Origin: Pseudomonadota bacterium
GTDB lineage: Bacteria > Pseudomonadota > Gammaproteobacteria > Acidiferrobacterales > Acidiferrobacteraceae
Direction: 5' to 3'
Assembly: GCA_021795255.1 (NCBI GenBank)
Contig: JAJYPQ010000065.1
Span: 1 to 13,776 of the forward strand
DNA: 13,776 bases
Shown here in pieces: positions 1-7,515 of the stretch (position 1 is the stretch's first letter; each line of letters begins with the position of its first letter). The notes beneath the pieces are model-generated. The model was not told the origin of the DNA. It saw nothing but the letters and a program-made list of their open reading frames with translations, and searched no databases. The position numbers and the translations under genes are program-made.

Positions 1-2
1 CG

Positions 3-227
3 GTCCACATAGGCAAGGTGTTCGACCCCTTCTTTACGACTAAACCGAAGGGCACAGGACTTGGTCTCGCTACCTCGTATGCCATTATCAAGAAACACCG
101 TGGCCATATGGAGGTCCAATCGGAACCCGGACAGGGGGCTACCTTCTGTCTTTACTTGCCCGCCCTCCGAGAAAGAAATAGTCCCCCAGCCCGACAAGAG
201 TCGCCTGCTGCCGCAAGGCACCGGTAA
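3..227 (+). pseudogene. Hybrid sensor histidine kinase, C-terminal end of the ATPase domain (5'-truncated by window, frameshifted)
   Basis: The reading frame enters from the left edge and encodes the last part of a HATPase_c domain. It shows FDPFFTTK, then the G2-box-like GTGLGLAT, and the closing strand region [15 protein letters not shown]. This domain binds ATP and phosphorylates a conserved histidine that lies outside the window. In many hybrid kinases LPA is followed directly by SEKE and a linker into a receiver domain. Here the frame instead goes to a proline/arginine-rich tail and stops at 225-227. The SEKE linker and receiver are present in the next frame from position 166, so one extra C in the run around 159-165 would explain the split. 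The kinase is therefore either disrupted or affected by a sequence error. Input signal and membrane topology cannot be judged from this fragment. Confidence 0.8.
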
Positions 228-645
228 AATCCTGTTTATGGACGATGATCCTATGATCCGTCGGTTTGCCGACAAGGCCTTGGCGAGCTTTGGCTACCAG
301 ATCGAATCGGTGGCCAACGGGCAGCAAGCCATTGAACGGTATCGCATCGCTCAGGAAGAGGGGCATGCCTATGACGGCGTGATCCTCGATCTCACGGTTC
401 CTGGGGGCATGGGTGGCCGAGAGACGATAGAGGCCCTGCTGGCGCTGGATCCAGGGGTCCGTGCCATCGTCTCAAGCGGCTACTCCCATGATCCCATCAT
501 GGCAGATTTCGCGGCCTACGGTTTTTACGGTCGCATCACCAAACCCTATCAACTCGAAGAGCTGCGCGCGGTGGTCGCCTCACTGGGTCAGCGCGCCGAC
601 GACCGCGAGCCCCCTCACGGGGCCGAGACTCCCACCACCCCCTGA
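166..645 (+). CDS. Receiver (REC) domain, C-terminal part of the split hybrid kinase
   Basis: This frame encodes a complete CheY-like receiver domain. It has the acidic cluster DDDP at 241-252, the phospho-acceptor aspartate in [10 protein letters not shown] (codon 388-390), the switch Ser in AIVSSGYS and the invariant lysine in ITKPY (541-543). The preceding linker reads [12 protein letters not shown], which normally continues an LPA-ending kinase domain, so this is the tail of the same hybrid kinase and not an independent response regulator. No good start codon with a ribosome site lies at the domain edge. The first ATG in frame (238) would cut into the first beta strand, and the TTG at 61 would add residues that only read through the kinase in the wrong frame. 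No DNA-binding output domain follows. The family role is phosphorelay or phosphate-sink signalling; the target is unknown. Confidence 0.8.
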   Translation, partial: SEKEIVPQPDKSRLLPQGTGKILFMDDDPMIRRFADKALASFGYQIESVANGQQAIERYRIAQEEGHAYDGVILDLTVPGGMGGRETIEALLALDPGVRAIVSSGYSHDPIMADFAAYGFYGRITKPYQLEELRAVVASLGQRADDREPPHGAETPTTP

Positions 646-1294
646 CTTCTTTCGAATGCCCTGGTCGTGACCGGTTTGGGGGTTGAAGTGCCGCCATACC
701 ACATCACCGACTTCGGGCACATACGAACCTTCCATTGCCGCATCTCTTTACCGATGGTCTGGGCAAAGTCCGCTTCACCAAGCGCGTCGCCAACTCTAGG
801 TCACCCAGCAAGTGCAAAGATAGTAGACGCCCAGGCATATGGGCCCTATGACAATCCGTCCGCCGTCTTCACGTGTATTCACGGTATGCGACCCCATAAG
901 ATAACACTGGGTTGCGATACCGGATTCCGCAAAGAGGGGTGAAGATGTGAAATAGGAACCCCGCAATGACTCCCTCTTTAGCTAGAGCCTATTCGTGGCC
1001 CCCGACCGAATATCAAGGGGATTTGCCGTTTCCCAAGTTGTGGTGTTTGTGCCGTGAGACCGCGCTGTTCACAGACGGGCCTAGACGGAACCAGCGCCCA
1101 TGAGCAGGCGCCTTTATGGTACTCGCTTTGACGAGCCCCTTTTATTGCCACTGCGCGAACTTAGCGATCACCCCTGTGGCGCCAGCCGATTCCCGATGAC
1201 ATCAGATCGGCCTTTCCGATAAGTCGGGCGGCCTAGACGGTGAGGCCGCTATTGGGCTAGCGGCCCACGGGATCTCATTGTCTCGTTGAGACCA
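646..1294. other. Intergenic region without a convincing gene
   Basis: Both strands were read and no recognisable protein family, tRNA or rRNA was seen. An open frame of 91 codons at 667-942 has shadow-like composition. A 40-codon ATG frame at 1100-1222 looks slightly protein-like but has no ribosome site. Small dyads occur at 1094-1111, 1228-1249 and 1246-1263, and the 11-mer GGCCTAGACGG occurs twice, at 1078-1088 and 1230-1240. The region separates two converging genes, so terminators would be expected, but none of the hairpins has a clear T-tract. Confidence 0.5.
1228..1263. repeat. Two overlapping, mutually exclusive inverted repeats
   Basis: GCGGCCT (1228-1234) pairs perfectly with AGGCCGC (1243-1249) around an 8-nt loop. 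CCGCTA (1246-1251) pairs perfectly with TAGCGG (1258-1263) around a 6-nt loop. The two stems share bases 1246-1249, so only one can form at a time. They lie 32-67 bp beyond the stop codon of the PDC gene on the minus strand. There is no run of T on either side, so a classical intrinsic terminator is not supported; transcript-end stabilisation is possible. Confidence 0.4.
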
Positions 1295-2320
1295 TCACTC
1301 TTCGATCCAAAAGGAGTAGTCCATTGTGAGAAACTCCTCATACGGAACATAATGCGAGGAGTCTGACGAAAAGTTCAAACTCACCATACCGTTAAAGATA
1401 TTGACGGTACCCGTACGTAGATAAAATCGCCCTTCCGTCGATCGTAGTGTCCTCATATTATCGAGAACCTCTCGAACCCGCTCGGCGGGAACCAACGCAC
1501 CCTCAGGATAGGGGCACTTGGGGTAGGCAAGACAAATGCCCGGATTGGTGAGCTCATTCATGGCAAGAAGTCGATACCGAAAAGGGTCATCTACAACCCA
1601 GATGACCGCTTGGCTGCTCGAGAAATGCAGCATGATATGGTATACGCCGTGCACCAAGACCAACTCCTCCATCACGCGGATCACGGTGTCGAGATGCGCG
1701 TCCATCTTGCTCGCGAGCCGGGAGGAACCAGATGGGGCATCGACTCTCGGATAGTCCACGTCGACGCGGCGCGGTCGGCGCGGATCCTGGTAGAGAGCAG
1801 ATGCTTGCGGTAGGTCGCGCAAGGCAAAATCCGCGCCGACGAAACCCAGCACCCCACCCTCGGAACCCCGCACGAACTGTATGGCGGTAAGCGAAGGGCG
1901 TAAGGCGCGTAGACTGATGTACGCGGTGCACAATAGGAAGTCTGCGGCGGGTCCATCTTCCCCAATATCCCCCCATTGCTGATAATGCTGTACGCGGCTA
2001 TTGGCGAGGGCATCCCGCTCGAACAGGGCCTCTCGCACGTACGGTCGGTCCGACCGATCGCGCCCAAAGTGCTCCGCAAGTAGCCCGTCTCGGCTCATGT
2101 TAGAGGTGATCTGCCGGCCATTCGCGTCCAGCACATAGAGGAACTTGCAATAAGGCACGGAAGGAAACGCCGCCTGAAGGGCCGCCTCCAGGGCCGCGCG
2201 ATCACCGAACGCCTCCGCACATTGATCACCCAGTGCGCGTAAAGGCTTGTAAAGCGTCTTCGTCAGTATATCGCGCTGCTGCGTGACGGTCCCATGCAAG
2301 GAGTCCTGTGGTGAAATCAT
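1295..2320 (-). CDS. PDC/Cache-type sensor domain protein, cytoplasmic
   Basis: The 341-residue product starts with a helical region (about 1-50). A PDC/Cache-like fold follows, with LYVLDANGRQITSN at about 61-74, RDRSDRPYVREAL at about 87-99, and a second strand cluster ending in GVLGFVGADFALRDLP near 155-170. The C-terminal half (about 205-341) is a conserved block with DPFRYRLLAMNEL, CLAYPKCPYPEGA and LRTLRSTEGRFYLR. I associate this architecture with PDC sensor domain proteins of sulfur-oxidising gammaproteobacteria. PDC domains usually bind small ligands, but they are normally extracytoplasmic, and here I see no signal peptide or membrane segment. No kinase, cyclase or HTH output is attached, so the partner is unknown. 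The ATG is preceded by GGAG at 2330-2333 (minus sense) with a 9-nt spacer. The gene lies downstream of dabA and the small exported ORF on the same strand and may be read from the dab promoter. Confidence 0.7.
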   Translation of the reverse strand: MISPQDSLHGTVTQQRDILTKTLYKPLRALGDQCAEAFGDRAALEAALQAAFPSVPYCKFLYVLDANGRQITSNMSRDGLLAEHFGRDRSDRPYVREALFERDALANSRVQHYQQWGDIGEDGPAADFLLCTAYISLRALRPSLTAIQFVRGSEGGVLGFVGADFALRDLPQASALYQDPRRPRRVDVDYPRVDAPSGSSRLASKMDAHLDTVIRVMEELVLVHGVYHIMLHFSSSQAVIWVVDDPFRYRLLAMNELTNPGICLAYPKCPYPEGALVPAERVREVLDNMRTLRSTEGRFYLRTGTVNIFNGMVSLNFSSDSSHYVPYEEFLTMDYSFWIEE

Positions 2321-2382
2321 GCTACTTATCTCCGGCTATGATGAGCACGGTACGCGTGCCATGCGTTTGCCCGATCATTCTA

Positions 2383-2731
2383 CTAGGTGATCGATATTTC
2401 GACAGGGTTATCGAGGCCGTTGCCACGCGCGTCAAAATAGGGTGTCGTGGCCTTGGTATAGAAAACCGCGAAGCCGACCGGGTCGGCGCTCCTGTAGCCT
2501 GCGATCAGGGCCGGGAACGCAAGCCCGTCTCCTGGCGTCGTTAATCGCGTTGCCCCCTCGGGCGCCAAGCGGTGGCCCTTGCTCAAACACGCGGCCTTGG
2601 CCGGAGGCCCACACGGCGGGCGCGGAAAGGCGCACCGATAACACTCCGGCCCCCCAGATCGCCGCTACACCACCTCCGCATAATGCCTTACGGCTGGCGC
2701 AAAAGAGTCTATCAAGCCGCGTGTTTTTCAT
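2383..2731 (-). pseudogene. Small exported protein, apparently frameshifted
   Basis: An ATG at 2731 has a strong ribosome site, GGAGGG with a 6-nt spacer (2738-2743). It opens with a signal-peptide-like N-terminus: basic MKNTRLDRLFCASRK, a moderately hydrophobic stretch (VAAIWGAGVLSV), then a possible cleavage site near APAVWA. After about residue 50 this frame turns arginine-rich and stops at 2432-2434. The neighbouring frame then shows better protein-like sequence, including GDGLAFPALIAGYRSADP, VGFAVFYTKATTPYF and DARGNGLDNPVEISIT, ending at TAG 2383-2385. One base change between roughly 2540 and 2620 would join them into a secreted protein of about 115 residues. I do not recognise the family. 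An alternative is two unrelated short ORFs, with the frame-one 100-residue ORF (2432-2731) taken as the gene. It sits between dabA and the PDC gene on the same strand. Confidence 0.4.
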
Positions 2732-2849
2732 CGATGTCCCTCCGTACGTTTTTGCAAGTTGTGACCAGAACCTCTCAGGAAACTGGGCCAATCTCAATCC
2801 AGGCCGGCCCCTCCCTCGCCTCACCCATTGGCCGGGCGCGGGCACACCC

Positions 2850-2884
2850 GCCCGCCCCCGACCTTTGAGCGGGCGGGGGCGGGC
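2850..2884 (-). terminator. GC-rich stem-loop after dabA (terminator-like, no T-tract)
   Basis: GCCCGCCCCCG (2850-2860) pairs perfectly with CGGGGGCGGGC (2874-2884) around a 13-nt loop, giving an 11-bp stem made only of G and C. It starts 19 bp after the dabA stop codon. In the minus-strand direction it is not followed by a T-run, so it is not a textbook intrinsic terminator. It could act as a 3' stabiliser, a partial terminator or a Rho-associated pause, setting dabBA expression apart from the downstream small ORF and PDC gene. Confidence 0.5.
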
Positions 2885-2903
2885 CTCAGTGAAGAAACAC
2901 ACT

Positions 2904-5393
2904 CTAGCTCGGTGACACGGCTCGCCATTGCCGATCCACTCCGCGGCGATAGATGTGGTCATTGTCGTCGATCTGGAAGAGATGCAGCCACGCGTTCTCG
3001 ACCAAATGGCGCACCAGGGCGTTGCCGGCAATGACCTCGTCCATGGCCGCCTGCGGGGCTTCGATAAAGACGTTAAGGCGCATCGGCTCATGCATCCAGT
3101 GGTGGCCATTATGTAGGGATTGCATAGCGAGGCCGACGCGCAGATCGCCGCCATTCCCCTCGAGGACCCCGATGGAGCCCCCCACGACGTTGTGCAGGAC
3201 CTTGTTGCCACTGCCAAATCGACTATTGTCGACCACCGACCCGTAGTACTGCATGTTGATCCAGTTGCCGACCACCATGGGCGCGCTCATGATTAAGGTG
3301 AGCGTGCTGAATGCGCTGTCGTTGCGCCATGTGTAGTCGTGCAGAAAGGCGCGGCCGGCGAGCTGGCAATGGGCCGTGCGTTCACGCGGCGCGGCTATGA
3401 AGGCCGCATTGTTCGCGAGTGCCCATTCTGGTCGCACCTCCGCCCAATCCCGCGTGCGCCGCTTGATATCGGCGTTGACGGCGCCCTTGGGCAGCCTGCC
3501 AATTCCGAGCAACGCGGCACGTTCCATGCGCGTGACCTGGCCGGCCGCATCCAGCCACTTGCGCAATTGCCGCAAGTCCTCGGCATGCGAAGCGGGTATG
3601 GCGTCCGCATCGAACAGCGCCACCTCGTCGGTTGTCGTATCGTGCAGGCCAGCCAGGAAATAGGTATCGTCCGGGATCGTGATACCCTTTTCGACAAGGC
3701 CCTTGCGCGTCATGGGGTCATTCAGCAAAGCCACCGCGATGCGGGCACTGGCCTCGCCGGTTTGACCGGCGCAGGCACCGCAGTCGAGCGCAGTAGCCTG
3801 CGGGTTATTAACCGTAGTGCTGCCATGCCCGACCAAGACAACGAGGCGCGCGAAATCGCGAATCATACCCATATTCCGCAGAGCGAACTCGCCTGCGCCC
3901 GGCCGATCAGCCGGCGCAATACCGCTAGCCGCACACTCCCCCCGACCCTCCTTAGCCACAAGCTGAGGCCCGAGGCGCCCGCGCGTATCGGCATTGAGGC
4001 CCTTGCTATCAGGGTGCGACACCGTCCGGCTCCAACCCATGCTGTCCCCCAAGATCTTGGGGGCATAGAGGAGGCCCGCGGCCTCGACGAAGGTGAAACA
4101 AGACGAGGCCGAGGTCTTAAATGTCTTCCAGGCCTCGGCGGTGCGCAGGCGTGTGTGACGCTTTGCGACCAGATTCCGGGTCTCTTTGGTATCGGCTCCG
4201 GCCACGTGCTCGCAGATGCGATAAGAGGGATTGAAGAGGATCGGGAGATGCCCCTTCGCCTCGGCGGACCCTAAGGGCAGGTACTCCATCAAGACCCCAA
4301 AGAAGCCCGCAAAGCCGCCCGTGCGCGCCTTGGGGGCCACGGTCTCGAAGGCCCGCCGGAAGATCTCGGAGCGCACATCGATACAAAAGACCGCCTGCAC
4401 AGGTGGGCGGTCTTTGCGCGCTGCCGGAGTCCGGACCGTGGTCAAGGTGGCCACGAGCTGCCTTTGGTAGGCAATCTCGAAGGCGGTCTGAAGGAGCGCG
4501 TCGACCTCCTTGGCCGGGACCGGCAGGTGAGTCTCGTCCTGGGCGGACGCGCGGGCGGCGGCTGTCATCACTTGGTACCAACGCGACTTCAGACGCTCGC
4601 TGAATCGCAATTTATAAAGCAGGGCATCCCACACCACGCGAATGGCAAGGAGATCGCGTATCGAGTCGTCGTGACCCTTGGCGAGTTCCGCCTGCCAGCG
4701 CTTGTAGCGCGTCCACCCCGCCCATCCACCGATACTGAGGAGCGCCGCATGGAGGTAGTCATCGACGGCCGCCGACGGCACCGCCAGTTGGCGTAAAGCC
4801 CAACCGATGGCTCCTTGCGCCGTACTGGGCAAGGCCACAATCGCCTCACTCATACCGCGCATACCCACGGTTCGCGGGTTCCGGTCGCGGCGCGCGAACT
4901 CGCGCCAGCCTTCGTAGAGGGCCTTGTCTTGCCAGGGCATCGCCCACAAGGCTTGGCCCTCATCAAAATAGGCCGCGCAATATTGACTGATGCGTTCCAG
5001 GACGAAGCCTGGCCACTCCTGATGATCCAGCTCACCCAGCACGTCCGTAAGGAGCGCCAAGGGTTCTGAGCCGGGCGAGGGTTTGCGGGCGGCAGCCTCT
5101 TCAAGGCTTGCCACATCCCAGGAGCTTCCAGAGTCCCGCAAGGCGGCCGCAAGATCCGCGCGCGTGATGCGCCCGCTTTCGAGTTGCTTCTGGTAGAAGG
5201 CGCGAGGCATGGTCAGTCCCTGACCTGTGATCCGCTTTAGCGTAAGATCGGCCTGCCAGAACGTCTGATCGGCAAGCCCAAAGTAGGGATTGACGGCCAC
5301 GAAACTTTTGAGCGGCCATAAGGGCGCTATGCGCCCGCAGGCAGTGTCGATCTTCGCCGTCAACTCGGCATCGATTCCGGTCATTACGCTCAT
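2904..5393 (-). CDS. dabA: DabA, inorganic carbon transporter zinc subunit (DUF2309 family)
   Basis: The 829-residue product is full length for DabA, the cytoplasmic subunit of the DAC/DAB complex. The complex is thought to hydrate CO2 to bicarbonate in one direction, driven by the cation gradient through DabB. The beta-carbonic-anhydrase-like metal and catalytic residues are visible: FCIDVRSE around 336-343 gives Cys337 and Asp339, and LVGHGSTTVNN gives His523, followed by Cys538 in LDCGACAGQ. They correspond to Cys351, Asp353, His524 and Cys539 described for the Halothiobacillus protein. The N-terminus PLWPLKSFVAVNPYFG and the C-terminal block YGSVVDNSRFGSGNKVLHN followed by GGSIGVLEGNGGDLRVGLAMQS are also typical. 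No membrane segment is seen. The start codon overlaps the dabB stop as ATGA, indicating translational coupling. No inactivating change was seen. Confidence 0.96.
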   Translation of the reverse strand: MSVMTGIDAELTAKIDTACGRIAPLWPLKSFVAVNPYFGLADQTFWQADLTLKRITGQGLTMPRAFYQKQLESGRITRADLAAALRDSGSSWDVASLEEAAARKPSPGSEPLALLTDVLGELDHQEWPGFVLERISQYCAAYFDEGQALWAMPWQDKALYEGWREFARRDRNPRTVGMRGMSEAIVALPSTAQGAIGWALRQLAVPSAAVDDYLHAALLSIGGWAGWTRYKRWQAELAKGHDDSIRDLLAIRVVWDALLYKLRFSERLKSRWYQVMTAAARASAQDETHLPVPAKEVDALLQTAFEIAYQRQLVATLTTVRTPAARKDRPPVQAVFCIDVRSEIFRRAFETVAPKARTGGFAGFFGVLMEYLPLGSAEAKGHLPILFNPSYRICEHVAGADTKETRNLVAKRHTRLRTAEAWKTFKTSASSCFTFVEAAGLLYAPKILGDSMGWSRTVSHPDSKGLNADTRGRLGPQLVAKEGRGECAASGIAPADRPGAGEFALRNMGMIRDFARLVVLVGHGSTTVNNPQATALDCGACAGQTGEASARIAVALLNDPMTRKGLVEKGITIPDDTYFLAGLHDTTTDEVALFDADAIPASHAEDLRQLRKWLDAAGQVTRMERAALLGIGRLPKGAVNADIKRRTRDWAEVRPEWALANNAAFIAAPRERTAHCQLAGRAFLHDYTWRNDSAFSTLTLIMSAPMVVGNWINMQYYGSVVDNSRFGSGNKVLHNVVGGSIGVLEGNGGDLRVGLAMQSLHNGHHWMHEPMRLNVFIEAPQAAMDEVIAGNALVRHLVENAWLHLFQIDDNDHIYRRGVDRQWRAVSPS

Positions 5394-7045
5394 AGTTGCA
5401 CCTCGCTTGATGGATCTGCAGAAAGCGCCCGGCGCCGACCGGCAACCCCACCGGGCATGGGCCCAAGGCCCCGTACCAGTTCAGTCAACATGCCGTCGGC
5501 ATAAAGACCACTATAGAAATGCACGTAGGCGGCCTGCCAGAAGGCCGTTTGAGAAAGCCGCGGCAAGAGTTGCTGGATGAGGAGCAGAGCGAGAAATGCC
5601 ACCGCAATCAGCCCAAGCAAACCCTTCTGGATCACATCGGCATACCGGGGATCGGCGGGTACACTCGTGCCCAGGAGATGGACAAACCCCATATGAAGGC
5701 CGAAATACGCGGCACAGACGAGTGCACTTAAAGCCCCTACCCGCAGCAGTAATCCGCCGGTGCCGGTCGTACGCGCATTCAAACCCTGCAGCAGCAGTTG
5801 GGTCATGCCCACCGCCAGGATCGCTGCCATGACGATCAAAGCCGGTTGCTGCGGCAGCGCGACCCCAAACCCGGCGCCGATGCCGAACACCATAAGGACT
5901 GTGACCCCAAGCCCCAGTACGGCCCGCCAAAGGCTCGCGGTGGTGGATATGGCAAGCGCGGGTGTGCGGAAGTGCTCGACGATGCTTCCGGATGAGAGGA
6001 AGGCGTGGGCCTTATAAACCGAGTGCGCGATAATGTGCAACACGGCGATACTGTAAAGACCCAGTCCGCACTCCATCAGCATGAAACCCATCTGCGCGCA
6101 CGTGGAGTAGGCCAGCGCCCCCTTGATATTGGTGATCGTCATCATGGTAAGGGAGGCGACCACGATGGACACAAGGCCCGTCACGACAAGGATCTCTCCC
6201 GCCCACCCTATGCTGGAGATGACCGAGCTTGCGCGCAGGATCAGAAAGGCGCCTGTGTAGATGATACCGGCGTGCAAAAGAGCCGACACCGGCGTAGGCG
6301 CTTCCATGACCTGGATCAGCCAGCCATGGGAGGGAAACTGCGCGCTTTTGAGAATGGCGCTCAAAACGATGAGTCCGCCGGCCACGTCCAGGGCCTCCGG
6401 CAAGGACCCAGACATATGGGCGAGCGCTGGCGCGAGCCCCGCCCATTGCGCGGTATGGAGCGCGTGTGCAATGAGTACGAAGGCGGCCAAGAGACTGATA
6501 TCCGCAATCCGATGCAGGAGATACTTCTTGCGCGCCGCCAGTACCGCGCCGGGACGGCCACGATAAAACGCCAGGAGTTCATGCAGGCAGAGGCTTGTCG
6601 TTACCCAGGAGACCCAAAAGCCCCATATGTTGCCCGCCACAATCAAGGTCAGGAACGATCCCAGCGTCAAGGCAAGCCACCGATGGAAACGGCCTTCATG
6701 ATCATCGCCATCCATGTAGGTCTTTGAATAGCGGGCCACAATCATGCCGACAAAGGCAACTAGCAACAGCATGATGACCGTCAAAACATTGACGTCAACG
6801 CTGATCGCGAGCGCCCCGAGTCGCATCGGTAAAGGGACGCCCAAATAGGTCATGGATTGGGTTGCGCCCAAACCATAGGCCACCGCCGCCAATACCGCAA
6901 AGATCAGGGCAAACCAAGCAGCGCCAACGGTCACGCTCCTCATCAATCGAGGATGGTGGTCGGCACCGATTCCTATTACTACGCCTGCGGCCAGAAGCGG
7001 CCAGGGCGCTAACAGCATCAGTGTGGACGCCATGGGGCTTATCAT
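5390..7045 (-). CDS. dabB: DabB, NuoL/MrpA-like membrane subunit of the DAC inorganic carbon pump
   Basis: The 551-residue, strongly hydrophobic protein belongs to the proton-conducting membrane transporter family (NADH dehydrogenase subunit 5 / MrpA type). It has many membrane helices along its length. The family core is clear: LKSAQFPSHGWLIQVMEAPT at about 232-251 runs straight into PVSALLHAGIIYTGAFLI, followed by HSVYKAHAFLSSGSIV at about 341-355. Probable channel residues are Glu156 in the LCLHELLAF helix, Lys233, His258 and Lys345. NuoL itself is longer and sits among nuo genes. Here the partner is dabA, so DabB is the correct call. It would let cations flow in to energise DabA. The ATG at 7045 has AGGAGG (7055-7060) with a 9-nt spacer. 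It overlaps the stop of a 15-codon upstream ORF, and its own stop overlaps the dabA start. Confidence 0.95.
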   Translation of the reverse strand: MISPMASTLMLLAPWPLLAAGVVIGIGADHHPRLMRSVTVGAAWFALIFAVLAAVAYGLGATQSMTYLGVPLPMRLGALAISVDVNVLTVIMLLLVAFVGMIVARYSKTYMDGDDHEGRFHRWLALTLGSFLTLIVAGNIWGFWVSWVTTSLCLHELLAFYRGRPGAVLAARKKYLLHRIADISLLAAFVLIAHALHTAQWAGLAPALAHMSGSLPEALDVAGGLIVLSAILKSAQFPSHGWLIQVMEAPTPVSALLHAGIIYTGAFLILRASSVISSIGWAGEILVVTGLVSIVVASLTMMTITNIKGALAYSTCAQMGFMLMECGLGLYSIAVLHIIAHSVYKAHAFLSSGSIVEHFRTPALAISTTASLWRAVLGLGVTVLMVFGIGAGFGVALPQQPALIVMAAILAVGMTQLLLQGLNARTTGTGGLLLRVGALSALVCAAYFGLHMGFVHLLGTSVPADPRYADVIQKGLLGLIAVAFLALLLIQQLLPRLSQTAFWQAAYVHFYSGLYADGMLTELVRGLGPMPGGVAGRRRALSADPSSEVQL

Positions 7046-7089
7046 TGAAGAGTTCCTCCTGCTGGTTTATTTGCGGTAACACTTGCCAT
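7042..7089 (-). CDS. Short leader ORF translationally coupled to dabB (15 aa)
   Basis: An ATG at 7089 preceded by GGAGGA (7096-7101) with a 6-nt spacer opens a frame encoding MASVTANKPAGGTLQ. Its TGA (7044-7042) overlaps the dabB ATG (7045-7043). The dabB ribosome site AGGAGG lies inside this ORF. Together with the ATGA overlap between dabB and dabA this gives a chain of two start/stop overlaps. Ribosomes terminating on the leader could reinitiate at dabB. The peptide has no runs of a single amino acid suggesting attenuation, so coupling of translation is the simplest role. It is too short for family recognition, and chance occurrence remains possible. Confidence 0.45.
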   Translation of the reverse strand: MASVTANKPAGGTLQ

Positions 7090-7241
7090 AATCCGTCCTC
7101 CCAATATCCCGCTATCACTGTTGCCCCCAACCCCCGTGTTTGGAGCCCAATCACATGAGGAGGCCTGTGCTAGGTCAGCTCACCGTCGTCCGATGGATTG
7201 CTACGACAGCTGGGCAACATTCCCGTTTTGCACGCAGCTAC

Positions 7242-7269
7242 TGTATAACTCGCACTGTAATAACAAGAA
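7242..7269 (-). promoter_or_regulatory. Candidate dab operon promoter
   Basis: Reading the minus strand, TATACA (7247-7242) makes a good -10 element. A poor -35, TTCTTG (7269-7264), lies 16 bp upstream. The predicted start is near 7235, leaving a leader of about 145 nt before the short ORF. A weak -35 is expected for a promoter that depends on a LysR-type activator, and a dyad lies just upstream at the usual distance. The promoter is predicted from sequence only. Confidence 0.4.
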
Positions 7270-7288
7270 CTTAATATTTCCGATTCTT

Positions 7289-7310
7289 ACTATTTACTTA
7301 AGTGAATAGT
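7289..7310. promoter_or_regulatory. Near-perfect 22-bp dyad, candidate LysR-type operator for dabBA
   Basis: The left half ACTATTTACTT (7289-7299) and right half AAGTGAATAGT (7300-7310) are inverted copies with one mismatched pair out of eleven. The sequence contains T-N11-A (for example T7293/A7305 and T7294/A7306), the LysR-family signature. The dyad centre is about 65 bp upstream of the predicted dab start, the standard position of a LysR recognition site. It stands out as AT-rich in a GC-rich window. The CbbR-like protein at 12422-13402 is the obvious candidate ligand, though not proven. Confidence 0.6.
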
Positions 7311-7515
7311 TCTGGCGTGAGTTAAGCCGGGTGCACGGCGCCAGCTAGGCACCGTCGCTAAAGGATGCCAGCATCACCAAAGGGATAGTCACAATAGGCT
7401 TGCGTAGAGTCGCTCGCTGGGAATGTTGTATAAACGGGAAAGGACGTCAGTGGCGTCCCCTGCAAATACCCTCGGTCCTGCGTGATCACGGCGTCTCGCT
7501 CCCGTTCTTAGTACC
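7311..7515. other. Intergenic remainder between the dab control region and bioA
   Basis: No gene is supported here. A small inverted repeat, GGACG (7442-7446) with CGTCC (7454-7458) and a 7-nt loop, lies 58 bp beyond the bioA stop. On the minus strand it is followed by TTTCCC, making it a weak candidate bioA terminator. Together with 7090-7310 this forms a 426-bp stretch whose main content is the dab leader, promoter and dyad. Confidence 0.4.

Noticed and set aside
61..645. Receiver domain as an independent response regulator starting at TTG 61
   Set aside because: The first 35 codons are the kinase read out of frame; the SEKE linker shows it belongs to the hybrid kinase.
667..942. 91-codon frame after the receiver domain
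   Set aside because: No ribosome site, no recognisable motif and low coding character; treated as intergenic.
3339..4274. 311-codon open frame on the plus strand
   Set aside because: It lies wholly opposite dabA, whose family motifs are unambiguous; its composition (arginine, alanine, glycine rich) is that of an antisense shadow.
6005..6727. 240-codon open frame on the plus strand
   Set aside because: It is antisense to the membrane helices of dabB and rich in Arg/His/Gln, as expected for the complement of hydrophobic codons.
5390..7045. dabB as a NADH-quinone oxidoreductase subunit (nuoL)
   Set aside because: No nuo neighbours, shorter than NuoL, and coupled by ATGA to dabA, which defines it as DabB.
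6795..7154. 119-codon minus-strand frame overlapping the start of dabB
   Set aside because: Most of it is dabB read in the wrong frame; its first 35 residues look mildly protein-like but have no ribosome site.
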